64,000 bases of DNA from Actinomycetes bacterium (GCA_021850325.1 JAJZMF010000024.1:1-64000); one strand, 5' to 3'; counted from the stretch's first letter, positions 15,852-24,992 are shown. Numbers and translations are program-made. Notes: generated from the letters alone by a model not told the origin.

Positions 15852-16809
15852 CGTCCTTCTCACCGACGCGGGCCTTGTTCGGCCCGCGTCGGTGGCCGCG
15901 GGGATAGCGCCAGGGCCGGCCGTGGCGAGCCGTCCACGGCGGCGCAAGACGGACCTGTGGCCGTACCTGTACGTGCTACCGGTGCTGGCGGTGTTCGGCG
16001 TGTTCCTGCTGGTACCGCTGGTCCAGGGGATCTGGTACTCGTTCACGTCGTGGGACGGCATCGGGCCTGCCCCCTGGGCAGGCCTGTCCAACTACATATC
16101 CATCTGGACCAACCCTGTCATGCGGGAGGGCCTGGCCAATACCGGCGTGCTCGTGCTGTTCTATGCCGGGGCCCCGATCGTGGCCGGCCTCTTCACCGCG
16201 GCACTGATCGGACGCCGGGGGATGCGCGGCATGGGCTTCTACCGCACTGTGCTGTTCCTGCCCCAGGTCCTGTCCTCGGTTGTCGTGATCGTCATCTGGC
16301 GCCTGCTCCTGGCGCCGGCCGGGCCGGTCAACCAGTCACTCGGTGCAATGGGGCTCGGCTTCCTCCGGGCGGACTGGTTGGGCAGCTTCTCCATCACGTT
16401 GGACGTCCTCGGCCTGATCGGGTCCTGGGTGGCCTTCGGGTTCTGCATGCTGCTCTTTCTCGCCGGGATACAGGCCATACCGACAGAGCTGTACGACGCG
16501 GCCAAAGTGGACGGCGCGTCCCCGGTAAGGGAGTTCTTCGCTGTGACGTTACCGGGCCTGCGCGGCCAGATGGCGGTAGCGATGACCCTTTCGGTGATCG
16601 GGGCCTTCCAGGCGTTCGACATAATCTGGCTCGTGACCCAAGGGGGCCCGGGCACCTCGAGCGTCACACCGGCGATAAACCTGTACAACGATGCGTTCGT
16701 GAGCCAGAACGTCGGCGCGGCTGCGGCGATGGGAGTTGTGATGCTGGGCGCGTCTCTCGTCGTGACGCTGGTCATCGTCAGGTTGGTGGAGGGGCGGAGG
16801 AATGCTTAG
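15832..16809 (+). CDS. Sugar ABC transporter permease (MalF-like)
   Basis: The 325-residue protein has about six hydrophobic helices and the EAA loop IPTELYDAAKVDGAS, which docks the ATPase. A short cytoplasmic tail (about 45 residues, basic RRRK) precedes helix 1 (YLYVLPVLAVFGVFLLVPL). It starts with GTG at 15832 inside the binding-protein gene, overlapping by 20 bases, and its own end overlaps the next permease by eight bases. These overlaps show one coupled operon. Confidence 0.9.
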   Translation: MPSTAPDVLLTDAGLVRPASVAAGIAPGPAVASRPRRRKTDLWPYLYVLPVLAVFGVFLLVPLVQGIWYSFTSWDGIGPAPWAGLSNYISIWTNPVMREGLANTGVLVLFYAGAPIVAGLFTAALIGRRGMRGMGFYRTVLFLPQVLSSVVVIVIWRLLLAPAGPVNQSLGAMGLGFLRADWLGSFSITLDVLGLIGSWVAFGFCMLLFLAGIQAIPTELYDAAKVDGASPVREFFAVTLPGLRGQMAVAMTLSVIGAFQAFDIIWLVTQGGPGTSSVTPAINLYNDAFVSQNVGAAAAMGVVMLGASLVVTLVIVRLVEGRRNA

Positions 16810-17617
16810 CCGGTTCGAGCGGATGACCAACTATGCGGTCCTCACAGTTTGCGCGGTCACGGTCCTGGTACCCGTGGTCCTGCTCGTGTTCCTGGCAATG
16901 GGGCCGACATACGGCGGGGGCATCGTGGAGTTCTCATCACTGCACCTCGGCAACTTCGTGCGTGCCTGGAACGCCGGGGATCTGGGCACCGGTCTGCTCA
17001 ATAGTGCGATCTACTCGGTCTGCACGGTCATGGCAACGGCTCTGCTCGCCATACCGGCCGGCTACGCGTTCGGGACGATGAGGATGCGCGGAGGCCAGGT
17101 GCTTTTTGTGGTGTTGCTGGTCGGCATGATGGTACCGGTCACCGCCGTCATAGTGCCCATGTACTACGACTTCCTCAGCTGGCACCTGCTTGGCAATTAC
17201 GGAGGCCTGGTGGCGGCCAATACGGCGCTCTCGGTCAGCTTCGGGGTGTTCTGGATGCGGAGCTTCTTCAGGACCGTGCCATCTCCGGTCCTCGAGTCCG
17301 CCACGGTGGATGGTGCGACGAGATGGGGGACGCTGTGGCGCGTGTGCGTGCCCATGGGCCGTCCCGCAGTGACGGTGATGGGCCTGCTCGTGTTCATGTG
17401 GACATGGAACGGGTACCTGCTGCCCCTCGTGCTCGTTCCCAGCAGCGCCATGCAGCCCGGTGCGCTGATGCTCGGCAACTTCCAGCAGCGCTACGGGACG
17501 GAGTACAGCCTGATGGCGGCGGGGGCGGTGATCCTGGCTTTGCCGATCGTCGTGGGTTACGTCGTCTTCCAACGTCGCCTGATCGCCGGCATTTTGAGCG
17601 GCGCCGTCAAGGGGTAG
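16802..17617 (+). CDS. Sugar ABC transporter permease (MalG-like)
   Basis: The 271-residue protein has six helices and an EAA motif at VPSPVLESATVDGATRWG. It ends INSGILSGAVKG-like (LIAGILSGAVKG), as MalG-type permeases do. It is the last gene of the GntR/GH4 operon. No ATPase gene follows, so the importer must borrow a shared multi-sugar ATPase (MsiK type) encoded elsewhere. The next gene is convergent. Confidence 0.9.
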   Translation: MLSRFERMTNYAVLTVCAVTVLVPVVLLVFLAMGPTYGGGIVEFSSLHLGNFVRAWNAGDLGTGLLNSAIYSVCTVMATALLAIPAGYAFGTMRMRGGQVLFVVLLVGMMVPVTAVIVPMYYDFLSWHLLGNYGGLVAANTALSVSFGVFWMRSFFRTVPSPVLESATVDGATRWGTLWRVCVPMGRPAVTVMGLLVFMWTWNGYLLPLVLVPSSAMQPGALMLGNFQQRYGTEYSLMAAGAVILALPIVVGYVVFQRRLIAGILSGAVKG

Positions 17618-17675
17618 GACAGCGGGCCAAGCGGGAGGGGCCTATGCCAGGGGACCTCGCCGTCGGCCTGGGCGA

Positions 17676-19892
17676 TTACTCCCGGGAGGCGCCCGAACCG
17701 ACTGGTTCGTGGCCCGGTACGTCAACCGGCCCAGCCAGGTCCTCCTCCTCGATGTGCAGGGTGGGCAGCACCCGGTCGAGCCAGCCGGGCAGCCACCAGT
17801 TGCGAGCGCCGAACACGTGCATGAGCGAAGGCACCAGGACGGTACGCACCACGAAGGCGTCGATGATTATGGCGACAGCAAAGCCGATGCCGAACTCCTG
17901 GATGACGAGAGCATTGTTGATGAGGCTGAACGACAGGAACACGAGGATCATGATCAGGCCGGCGGCCGTGATCACCCGGCCCGTCTCTGCCTGCCCACGG
18001 GTTACCGCGGCGTCATTGTCACCGTCCCCCATGACCCACTCCTCGTGCATGCGGCTCACGAGGAAGACCTCGTAGTCCATCGACAGCCCGAAGAGGACGG
18101 CGAACATCATCACGGGCAGGTACACCTCGATCGGGCCGGCCTTGGCGAAACCGAGCACCGGCTGCAGCCAGCCGAACTGGAAGGCGGCCGTTATGGCGCC
18201 CAAGGCCGCGCCGATGGAGAGGATGTTCATCACAGAGGCGGTCAACGGCACGAGCAGGCTGCGGAACACGGCGGCGAGGAGCAGGAAGGCCAGCACCACG
18301 ATCACGACGACGAATACGGGCAGCTTCTGTGTCAGGACCTTGGAGAAGTCGATACCGGCGGCTGTCTCCCCTCCGACATGTACGGCGAGCGACGAGCCGC
18401 TGGTGGCGCCAGGGACCTCGGCGCGGATGTGGTTGACGAGCGCCGTGGTCTGCGGGGCCTGCGGGCTGTAGGTGGGGTAGACGATGGAGACGGCCGCCTT
18501 GCCGTTAGGGCTCGTGCGGGGGGGTAGGGCACGGGCGACGCCGGGGGTGTGGTCGAGGCCGGCGACGAAGTTGTCGAAGCGGGTGAGGTCACCCGGTCCG
18601 TTGATCTCGCCCACAACTTGGAGCGGGCCGTTGAAGCCCGGCCCGAAGCCCTTGGCCAACAGGTCGTAAGCCATGCGCGTGGTCGAGTTGGACGGGTCCT
18701 CGCCCGAGTCGGCCAGACCGAGGCGGATGTGGAAGAACGGCAGCGCGACGATGACGATGGCGGCCAGGCTCAACAGGCCGAGCACAGCCGAGCGGCGCTC
18801 GACGACGGCCGACCACCAGGACCAGAAGGGGCTCTTCCCCCGCTCGTCGTCGGCCCGCGAAGAGCGGTCGGAGGGCAGTGCCCGGCGGTCACGGCGCGAC
18901 AACGCCTTGTTGCCGAAGAAGCCCAGCATGGCAGGCAGGAGCGTGAGCGCCGAGAGCATGGTGAGGACCACGACGAACGCGGCGCCGAGGGAGACGCCGT
19001 AGAGGAAGCTCAACCCGAGCGCGAACATCCCGAGCAGCGCTATGCACACCGTCAATCCGGCGACGAAGACGGCGCGGCCAGATGTGTTCAGGGCCCGCAC
19101 GGCGGCCTCCTCGGGGCTACGGCCCAGGAGCAGCTCGCGCCGGTGGCGGTTGACGATGAACAGGGAGTAGTCGGTGCCCACCCCGAGGGAGATCAGCTCA
19201 GCGAGCTGGGTGGCGAACTGGGGGACGGCGAAGGCATGGGAGAGGAGCCCGATCAGCGACGTCCCGATCCCGATGGCTATGACCGCTGTGAGCAGCGGGA
19301 GCAGGGCGCTCAGCAGCGAGCGACGGAAGGCGAAGTACAGGACCACCAGGGCCAGCAGGACCCCGACCAGGAAGTCGCTCGACCCGCCTCCCTGGTTCTC
19401 GCCGACCTGGATCGCCGCCCCGCCCAATTGCACGTTGAGCACATGCGGGTCGGCCGACTGGGCGACCTGGATCAGCTCCTTTATCTGAGCCTTCGGTATG
19501 TTCTGGGCCTGGGCGTCCAGTTGGACGGTGGCAAGCCCGATCGTGCCGTCCTTGGAGATCAGACCTGAGGCGTAAGGAGAGCTGACGCCGGTGACGAAGG
19601 GGAGGTGGGCGACCTTGGCCAGCGTGCTGCTTACGACGGCTCGGGTGGCCGGGCTGGCGAGAGTGCCGCGCCTGGCCTGCACGACGATCTGGTCACTGTC
19701 GCCGCTCTGGGCGGGGAAGTTGGCCTTGACGACGGCCAGCGCCTGGCTGGAGTCGGTCGAGGGGAACGAGAAGTTGTTGCTGTAGGTCGACCCGACGGCG
19801 TTGGCGGCTCCGGCAACGAGCACGAGGGCGGCCAACCATGTCAGCAGTACGAGCTTGCGGTGCCGGAAGCACCAGCGGGCGAGCGTTGCCAT
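17676..19892 (-). CDS. MMPL/RND family transporter
   Basis: The 738-residue protein has the MMPL duplicated layout: one helix, a large extracytoplasmic loop (about 40-175), five helices, a cytoplasmic linker rich in charged residues near 325-350, then a second copy of the same pattern. The proton-relay motifs GVGTDYSLFIVNRHR and LFGLSMDYEVFLVSRMHEEW are intact. MMPL proteins export lipids, siderophores or drugs. No lipid synthesis gene adjoins it. It converges on the sugar operon with about 58 bases between and no clear terminator. Confidence 0.9.
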   Translation of the reverse strand: MATLARWCFRHRKLVLLTWLAALVLVAGAANAVGSTYSNNFSFPSTDSSQALAVVKANFPAQSGDSDQIVVQARRGTLASPATRAVVSSTLAKVAHLPFVTGVSSPYASGLISKDGTIGLATVQLDAQAQNIPKAQIKELIQVAQSADPHVLNVQLGGAAIQVGENQGGGSSDFLVGVLLALVVLYFAFRRSLLSALLPLLTAVIAIGIGTSLIGLLSHAFAVPQFATQLAELISLGVGTDYSLFIVNRHRRELLLGRSPEEAAVRALNTSGRAVFVAGLTVCIALLGMFALGLSFLYGVSLGAAFVVVLTMLSALTLLPAMLGFFGNKALSRRDRRALPSDRSSRADDERGKSPFWSWWSAVVERRSAVLGLLSLAAIVIVALPFFHIRLGLADSGEDPSNSTTRMAYDLLAKGFGPGFNGPLQVVGEINGPGDLTRFDNFVAGLDHTPGVARALPPRTSPNGKAAVSIVYPTYSPQAPQTTALVNHIRAEVPGATSGSSLAVHVGGETAAGIDFSKVLTQKLPVFVVVIVVLAFLLLAAVFRSLLVPLTASVMNILSIGAALGAITAAFQFGWLQPVLGFAKAGPIEVYLPVMMFAVLFGLSMDYEVFLVSRMHEEWVMGDGDNDAAVTRGQAETGRVITAAGLIMILVFLSFSLINNALVIQEFGIGFAVAIIIDAFVVRTVLVPSLMHVFGARNWWLPGWLDRVLPTLHIEEEDLAGPVDVPGHEPVGSGASRE

Positions 19893-20194
19893 CAGCGGGG
19901 TCCCTCCTGGTTGTGCGGGGGAAATGTTCGGTGCCGGGTGAAGCTGTCATACGGGGTCAGGTAGCGGTCCCATGGCGACGGGGCCGGGTGACCCGTTGGC
20001 GGACGAGGTGGTGGCGGAGCCAAGTGTAGGGCCCCCGAGGAGGCTGCCGGGTGGTCATGGCCGCAAGGGGACATGGCCCTCATCGTCGCAGGCTGCGCCC
20101 TTGCCCTGCATCAGGGCTGCCCCTGGCCCTACCCTGGGCTTTGGCCAGCGCTCGGCCAAGGGATTGCCCGGAGGCGGCGCTTGCCGTGGTGGTG

Positions 20195-20378
20195 CGCAGG
20201 CGGCCCAACGGGTGGCAGTAGGAGCACTCGACCCCGGCGGCGGGCAGGTAGCTGTCGCAGGCTTCCAGGTGCTCATGGGTGGCCCCGGCCCGCCGTGCAG
20301 CAATAGCACCCTGGGGGACGGGTCGCTGCCCGTCCTCTTCGTCCGTTCCCGGTGGCCACTGCTCAACCGCACCATTTT
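20195..20378 (-). pseudogene. Proline iminopeptidase relic with frameshift
   Basis: On the minus strand, RTKRTGSDPSPRVLLLHGGPG matches the N-terminal oxyanion segment of proline iminopeptidases (S33 alpha/beta hydrolases). The expected next residues ATHEHLEACDSYLPAAGVECSY read in the next frame, as if one base were lost from the C run at 20283-20286. After about 35 residues similarity ends, with no nucleophile elbow. It is a truncated, frameshifted remnant. The rest of the 838 bases between 19892 and 20731 shows nothing I can support. Confidence 0.6.
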
Positions 20379-20730
20379 GACGCCCCCGCCCAGGAGGTCG
20401 TCGCGGTGCGAACAGTCGAGGTACGGGCTCGCGGCGCTGTCGGGCCAAAGGTGGCACGGAGGCCTGACAGGAGCCGGGGAGGCGCGAACGGGCCCAGGCA
20501 CCCGGCCGGCCTTGGAGCTGCCAGCGACGACAATTGCCTGTTGCGTCGCAAGCCACGGGCCCGTACGGTGCATGCATGCAACCCGGTTGCGTGCCGGCCG
20601 GAGGCCGGCTCACCTTCGAGGCTGTCTCGAGCGTTCGTGCGACCGGGCCCATGGCGCGTCGTCGTCCTGGCGGGCCGGTGGCCCCCCACCGGCGAGCTCG
20701 TCCGGGCGGGCCCAGGTAGACGGGGTGAAG

Positions 20731-21309
20731 ATGGCCAGTGCGGTCCTCATAGGCGCCGGGCTCGTCGTCGGTGTGACGGCGCTGGTGCTCCTCCATCTCC
20801 TGCCCACCGGGCTGTCCCCGCTGCGTAACGCCGTCAGCCAGTACGGCATCAGCCGTTACCGGGCGGGCTACCGGGTGCAGACCCTCGCCTACGCGGTAGC
20901 GGGAGCGGGTGCGGCGATCGGGGTAGCCACACTGCCCGGACCGGCCTGGCCCGTGGTGGCGCTGTGTGCAACCTTCGCTGTGACCCGTGCCGTCATCAGC
21001 TGGTTCCCCATGGACGTCCCCGGCACCACCCGTACCCGGACGGGTGGCCGGCACGGTGCGCTCGCCGTCGCGGCCTTCCTCGCTGCCGGTCTCGCCAGCC
21101 GGGAGATGGCCAACCTGCTCGACAAGGACGGGGCGCACCCGGGCATTGCCGCCACCAGCAGTGCCCTTGCTGTCCTCATGGCCCTCTCGCTCATCGGCAT
21201 GGTGGTCTCCCGTCGGGTGGACCTCTTCGGTGCGGCTGAGCGGGTGTTCTACGTGTTCATGACCGGGTGGTTGGCCACCGTCGCCGTCCTGGTCTGCCTC
21301 CCTGGCTGA
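20731..21309 (+). CDS. DUF998-like membrane protein
   Basis: The 192-residue protein has about six hydrophobic segments and the DUF998 pattern: LLPTGLSPLRNAVSQYGISRY after helix 1, WFPMDVPGTTRTRTGGRHGALA in the middle, and RVFYVFMTGWLATVAVLVCL at the end. The family is uncharacterised. Coding-like sequence begins only at 20731 (a GTG at 20725 is possible). The 261 bases after its stop hold no gene I can support. Confidence 0.75.
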   Translation: MASAVLIGAGLVVGVTALVLLHLLPTGLSPLRNAVSQYGISRYRAGYRVQTLAYAVAGAGAAIGVATLPGPAWPVVALCATFAVTRAVISWFPMDVPGTTRTRTGGRHGALAVAAFLAAGLASREMANLLDKDGAHPGIAATSSALAVLMALSLIGMVVSRRVDLFGAAERVFYVFMTGWLATVAVLVCLPG

Positions 21310-21570
21310 CGGGCAGCCCGCGGGGGCGGGCGGCCGGCGCCGGGAGACCGGCGAAGGTGCATGCCCCGGGTCTCCGGACGTGCTTACCGGCGCCCGGACG
21401 GCGGGAGCTCCAATGAGGGACCAGCCGATGACCGGGCCCACGGCCCGCACCCCGGGAGCCCCGGTGCCAGCTCGACCTGGACGTCCGGGCAGCGCGATGG
21501 TTGTCGCCGGGGCACCGTACAGCGCCATCGGAGCCGCGGTAAGCCGATGGGCTGGCAGTAGCGTGACCGT

Positions 21571-22038
21571 ATGGCCGTTGCGTGCAATGTCATAGAGCAC
21601 GCGGCGTGCTACCGCTTTGCCGCCCCGCCAGAGGAAGTCTGGGACGCCATGGGGCGTCTCGACCAGTTCGAGAGGTGGTGGGGGTGGCTCGGCCACTTCC
21701 AGGCCGAAGGAGGTGGCCTGCGCACCGGGGCCGTCCTGCGGGGGGTCGTGGCACCGCCGGTGCCTTACACCATGCAGGTGGTGGTGGAACTGCAGCGCTG
21801 CGTCCCGTGCCGCCTGGTGGACGCCCTGGTGAGCGGGGACCTGGCCGGTGACGCCCACCTGACGCTCGAGCGCAGCTCGGAGGGGACGGTGGCGGGCGTG
21901 GCATGGTCGCTGGAGATGAGGCAGATGCCCATGCGGGTGGCGGCACGGCTGGCCTACCCGCTGCTTCGATGGGGGCACGACAGAGTGGTCGAGTCGACCG
22001 TCGGGGCCTTCGGGCGTCACGTCGAGCGGCAGGGCTGA
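21571..22038 (+). CDS. SRPBCC domain protein
   Basis: The 155-residue protein is a START/polyketide-cyclase-like domain: ACYRFAAPPEEVWDAMGRLDQFERWWGWL, then VVVELQRCVPCRLVDALVSGDLAGDAHLTLE, then a long C-terminal helix RWGHDRVVESTVGAFGRHV. Such domains bind hydrophobic ligands or act as cyclases. It is followed by a quinone-type methyltransferase and a UbiA-like membrane protein on the same strand, which suggests a role with a lipophilic ring compound. Confidence 0.78.
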   Translation: MAVACNVIEHAACYRFAAPPEEVWDAMGRLDQFERWWGWLGHFQAEGGGLRTGAVLRGVVAPPVPYTMQVVVELQRCVPCRLVDALVSGDLAGDAHLTLERSSEGTVAGVAWSLEMRQMPMRVAARLAYPLLRWGHDRVVESTVGAFGRHVERQG

Positions 22039-22203
22039 GGTGCCGCAGCGGCCCACCAACGCTGGTGCCGGGGCCCTGCGGGAGGAGGACGGTCCTGTAC
22101 GGCCAGGCCCTCACCAGCCTCTGCCGGACAGGGGTGGCCGAGTGCCCCGGCCCGCGCGGCACCGGCGGTCTGCCGGCCGCCCACCACGGTAAGGAGCGAC
22201 AGG

Positions 22204-22941
22204 ATGCACAAAGTGCAGGCCCGACGCACGCCGAACGAAGTTGCCCGAGACCTCTTCGACGGGTTGCCCGGGCGTTACGACAGGCTGGCCGAGGTGCTCT
22301 CGATGGGCCAGAACCGCCGATGGCGTCGGGCGGTGGTGGACGCAGTGGTTGCCCACGCCCCGGCCTCGGTGCTCGATGTGGCCACTGGCCCGGCGGGCGT
22401 TGCCCTGCAGCTCGCCTCCCGGGCGCCGGCGCGGGTGACCGGTGTCGACATCACCCCGCAGATGCTGCGGGCCGGCGCCGTCAACGTGGCTCGCCGCGGT
22501 ATGGGCCACCGGGTCACCCTCGTGCTGGGCCGGGCGGAGCAGTTGCCCTTCCTGGACGCGGCGTTCGACGCGCTCACGTTCACCTACCTGCTCCGCTATG
22601 TCGACGACCCGGCCGCCACCCTGGCCGAGCTGGTCCGGGTGGTGAGACCGGGCGGTGCCATCGCCGGTCTCGAGTTCCACGTCCCCCCAGGGCCGCTCTG
22701 GCACCAGATGTGGCTCCTCTACACCAGGCTCGTGCTCCCCGCCGCGGGTTGGGCGGTAGGGGGGAGGGAGTGGTACGAGGTCGGGAGGTTCCTCGGCCCG
22801 TCGATCAGTGGCCATTACCAGCGCTACCCGCTGGACTGGCATCTACGAGCCTGGGAGGAGGCGGGCGTGGTCGACGTCCGGACCAGGCTCATGAGCCTGG
22901 GCGGTGGGCTGGTGATGTCCGGACGCCGGGCTGATGGCTGA
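22204..22941 (+). CDS. Class I SAM methyltransferase, UbiE/MenG-like
   Basis: The 245-residue protein begins like UbiE (VARDLFDGLPGRYDRLAEVLSMGQNRRWRR), then has motif I VLDVATGPAGVALQLA, the acidic residue in VTGVDITPQML, and PGGAIAGLEF. UbiE/MenG proteins C-methylate quinone rings. Motif I has P in place of the usual central G (GTGxG-like). A well-placed AAGGAG precedes the ATG. Its end overlaps the next gene by eight bases, so the two products probably act together. Confidence 0.85.
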   Translation: MHKVQARRTPNEVARDLFDGLPGRYDRLAEVLSMGQNRRWRRAVVDAVVAHAPASVLDVATGPAGVALQLASRAPARVTGVDITPQMLRAGAVNVARRGMGHRVTLVLGRAEQLPFLDAAFDALTFTYLLRYVDDPAATLAELVRVVRPGGAIAGLEFHVPPGPLWHQMWLLYTRLVLPAAGWAVGGREWYEVGRFLGPSISGHYQRYPLDWHLRAWEEAGVVDVRTRLMSLGGGLVMSGRRADG

Positions 22942-23701
22942 CCCGGCCGGTGGTCCGGTCGCAGGGACCGGGGACGACCCGCGCGCGGCGTGGTACGTGA
23001 CGGCAACGGGGGGCTGGCGGGACTGGGTCAGCCTCCTGCACCTGCCCTACACCTCATGGCACCTGGCATACGTGCTCATCGGAGCCGGTCTCGCCACCCG
23101 GCTTTCCGTCACCCGCCTGCTGGCCACCCTGATGGCGTTCGCCCTGGCCGTGGGTGTCGCGGCCCACTGTCTGGACGAGCTGCGGGGACGGCCGCTGGGG
23201 ACCTCGGTGCCGGCGGCCCAACTTGCGGTGGCAGCAGGCGTGGCGCTGACCGGGGCGGTGGCACTGGGTGCGGAGGGGGTGTACCGGGTCGGCTGGGGCC
23301 TGGCGGGCTTCATAGCCGTCGGCCTGGTGCTCGTGGTCGCCTACAACCTCGAGCTGTGGGGAGGACGCCTTCACAACGATGCGGTCTTCGCCCTGGGCTG
23401 GGGCGCCTTCCCGCTGCTCACCTCCTACTTTGCGCAGACGGCCACGCTGGGGCCCGCAGCGGTGGCGGCTGCGGCGTTCGCAGCCGGGCTGTCCGCGGCT
23501 CAGAGGGTGCTGAGCACAGAGGCCAGGCAGCTGCGTCGTCGCGTCGTCTCGGTTAGCGGGGAGAGGGTCTACCGGGACGGCACGCGCTCCATGCTGACCC
23601 GTCAGGTCCTGCTCGGCCCGGTGGAGAAAGCCCTCGCGACGCTCTCATGGAGCACCTGCGCGCTGGGCGTCGCCCTGGTGCTGAGCCGCACGGGGCATTG
23701 A
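22934..23701 (+). CDS. UbiA-superfamily-like membrane protein
   Basis: The 255-residue protein has about seven hydrophobic helices. It has a CLDELRGRPLGT loop after helix 2 and YNLELWGGRLHNDAVFALGWGAFPLL later, laid out like the two active loops of UbiA/MenA prenyltransferases. The first NDxxDxxxD motif is reduced to a single D in HCLDEL and the second to ND, so catalysis as a normal prenyltransferase is doubtful. Coupling to the UbiE-like methyltransferase still suggests a quinone or isoprenoid context. Confidence 0.6.
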   Translation: MADPAGGPVAGTGDDPRAAWYVTATGGWRDWVSLLHLPYTSWHLAYVLIGAGLATRLSVTRLLATLMAFALAVGVAAHCLDELRGRPLGTSVPAAQLAVAAGVALTGAVALGAEGVYRVGWGLAGFIAVGLVLVVAYNLELWGGRLHNDAVFALGWGAFPLLTSYFAQTATLGPAAVAAAAFAAGLSAAQRVLSTEARQLRRRVVSVSGERVYRDGTRSMLTRQVLLGPVEKALATLSWSTCALGVALVLSRTGH

Positions 23702-23781
23702 TGCCGTGACCGCTCGGGCCGGAGCTCCCACCCAGACGTAAATGCCCAACCCGACGGGCCGACCGGAGGCAGTATCTGGGG

Positions 23782-24429
23782 ATGGCGAACCCGTACTGGC
23801 CGCTGTTCGACCTGCGCATCACGACGCCCCGCCTGGAGATCAGGCTTCCCACCGACGAGGAGCTGTACCGGCTGCTCGACGTGGTGGACGCCGGGGTGCA
23901 CGACCCGGGCATGATGCCGTTCACGGTCGCCTGGACCGACGTGCCGGCACCGAGGCGGTACCGGGAGTCCCTCCAGTGGTGGTGGTCCCAGCGGGCGCTC
24001 TGGAAGGTGGAGGACTGGTCGTTCTGCGGTGCCGTCTTCGTCGAGGGCGAGCCGGTTGGCGTCCAGGACGTCGCGGCGAGGGACTTCCGGACGCTGCGAG
24101 CGGTGACGACCGGGTCGTGGTTGGGACGGCAGCACCAGGGGCAGGGCATCGGCAAGGAAATGCGGGAAGCCGTCCTGCACTTTGCGTTCGAGGGGCTGGG
24201 CGCGCTCGAGGCCCACACCAGTGCCTTCCCCGACAACCAGCCGTCCATCGGGGTGACCCGGTCACTCGGGTACGCGGACAACGGGCACGAGACCGTCGCC
24301 CGCAGGGGTGGGCGGGCGCGGCAGCTCCGCTTCTACCTGGACCGGGGCACGTGGTCGTCACGCCGGCGGGCGGACATCTCGGTCCTGGGGCTGGAGCGGT
24401 GCCGGGAGATGTTCGGCCTCGACGGGTGA
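23782..24429 (+). CDS. GNAT family N-acetyltransferase
   Basis: The 215-residue protein shows the GNAT fold: TTPRLEIRLPTDEELYRLLDVV, then GVQDVAARDF, an acetyl-CoA loop GRQHQGQGIGKEMREAVLHFAF (Q/RxxGxG/A), and AFPDNQPSIGVTRSLGYADNG. The closest types are RimJ/RimL-like enzymes that acetylate protein N termini, amino acids or antibiotics. No specific substrate can be inferred. The next 300 bases hold no gene. Confidence 0.85.
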   Translation: MANPYWPLFDLRITTPRLEIRLPTDEELYRLLDVVDAGVHDPGMMPFTVAWTDVPAPRRYRESLQWWWSQRALWKVEDWSFCGAVFVEGEPVGVQDVAARDFRTLRAVTTGSWLGRQHQGQGIGKEMREAVLHFAFEGLGALEAHTSAFPDNQPSIGVTRSLGYADNGHETVARRGGRARQLRFYLDRGTWSSRRRADISVLGLERCREMFGLDG

Positions 24430-24730
24430 CTTGTCCGCCCCGGCCGCCCCAGCAGTCATAGCGATGGCAGCTGGCGCCCTCCTGGGTGAGGGCAGCAGCG
24501 GGAGGCCTGTGGTGCGAGATGGTAGTGACGGTGCTCTGCACCATCTCGGGCGTTGGTGATGCGTGGGCCCTGCTCGTGGAGATCCTCCGCTGAGCGTACG
24601 GGGGTACCCTCCGGCGCAGCGCATGGGGGACTATGGGCCCTTGCGGGCCCCGGTCGGGCCGGACTAAGCGTTGGCGTGGACGAGGGCCAACCACGCCTGC
24701 GTCCACGTCGGACCAACAGGGATGTCGCCC

Positions 24731-24946
24731 ATGCCCCGGTACACGGTTACGCCAGACGACCACGGTGGGTACACGGTACGCAGGTACGGCTGCCTCAGCA
24801 GGGTGCTCACCTGGCTGCTCGTCCTGGTCCTCCTCGGCCTACTGGTCAAGTACTGGTACGTCACCCTCCCCGGCGTGGTCGCCATAGGCACCGGCCTTCT
24901 CATCTGGTACGGCAGGGCACGTAGAGGCAAGCAAGGGGACGGCTGA
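24731..24946 (+). CDS. Small membrane protein
   Basis: A 71-residue protein with a polar start (MPRYTVTPDDHGGYTVRRY), two adjacent hydrophobic segments (about 25-40 and 45-60) and a basic tail. An AGGGA site lies ten bases before the ATG at 24731. No family is recognised. It is followed closely by the secreted PASTA protein on the same strand. Confidence 0.5.
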   Translation: MPRYTVTPDDHGGYTVRRYGCLSRVLTWLLVLVLLGLLVKYWYVTLPGVVAIGTGLLIWYGRARRGKQGDG

Positions 24947-24992
24947 CGCAAGCTGCGGCGGCCGGCCGGAGCTGTAGATGGAGGTGGCGCCG

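Noticed and set aside
14508-16091. A 527-codon open frame on the minus strand
   Set aside because: It is antisense to the sugar-binding protein and permease genes, which have a signal peptide, EAA loop and ribosome sites; the antisense product is His/Arg/Val-rich and not protein-like.
20080-22059. A 659-codon open frame on the minus strand
   Set aside because: Most of it is antisense to the DUF998 and SRPBCC genes. Only the short iminopeptidase-like fragment near its end is meaningful, and that was annotated as a relic.
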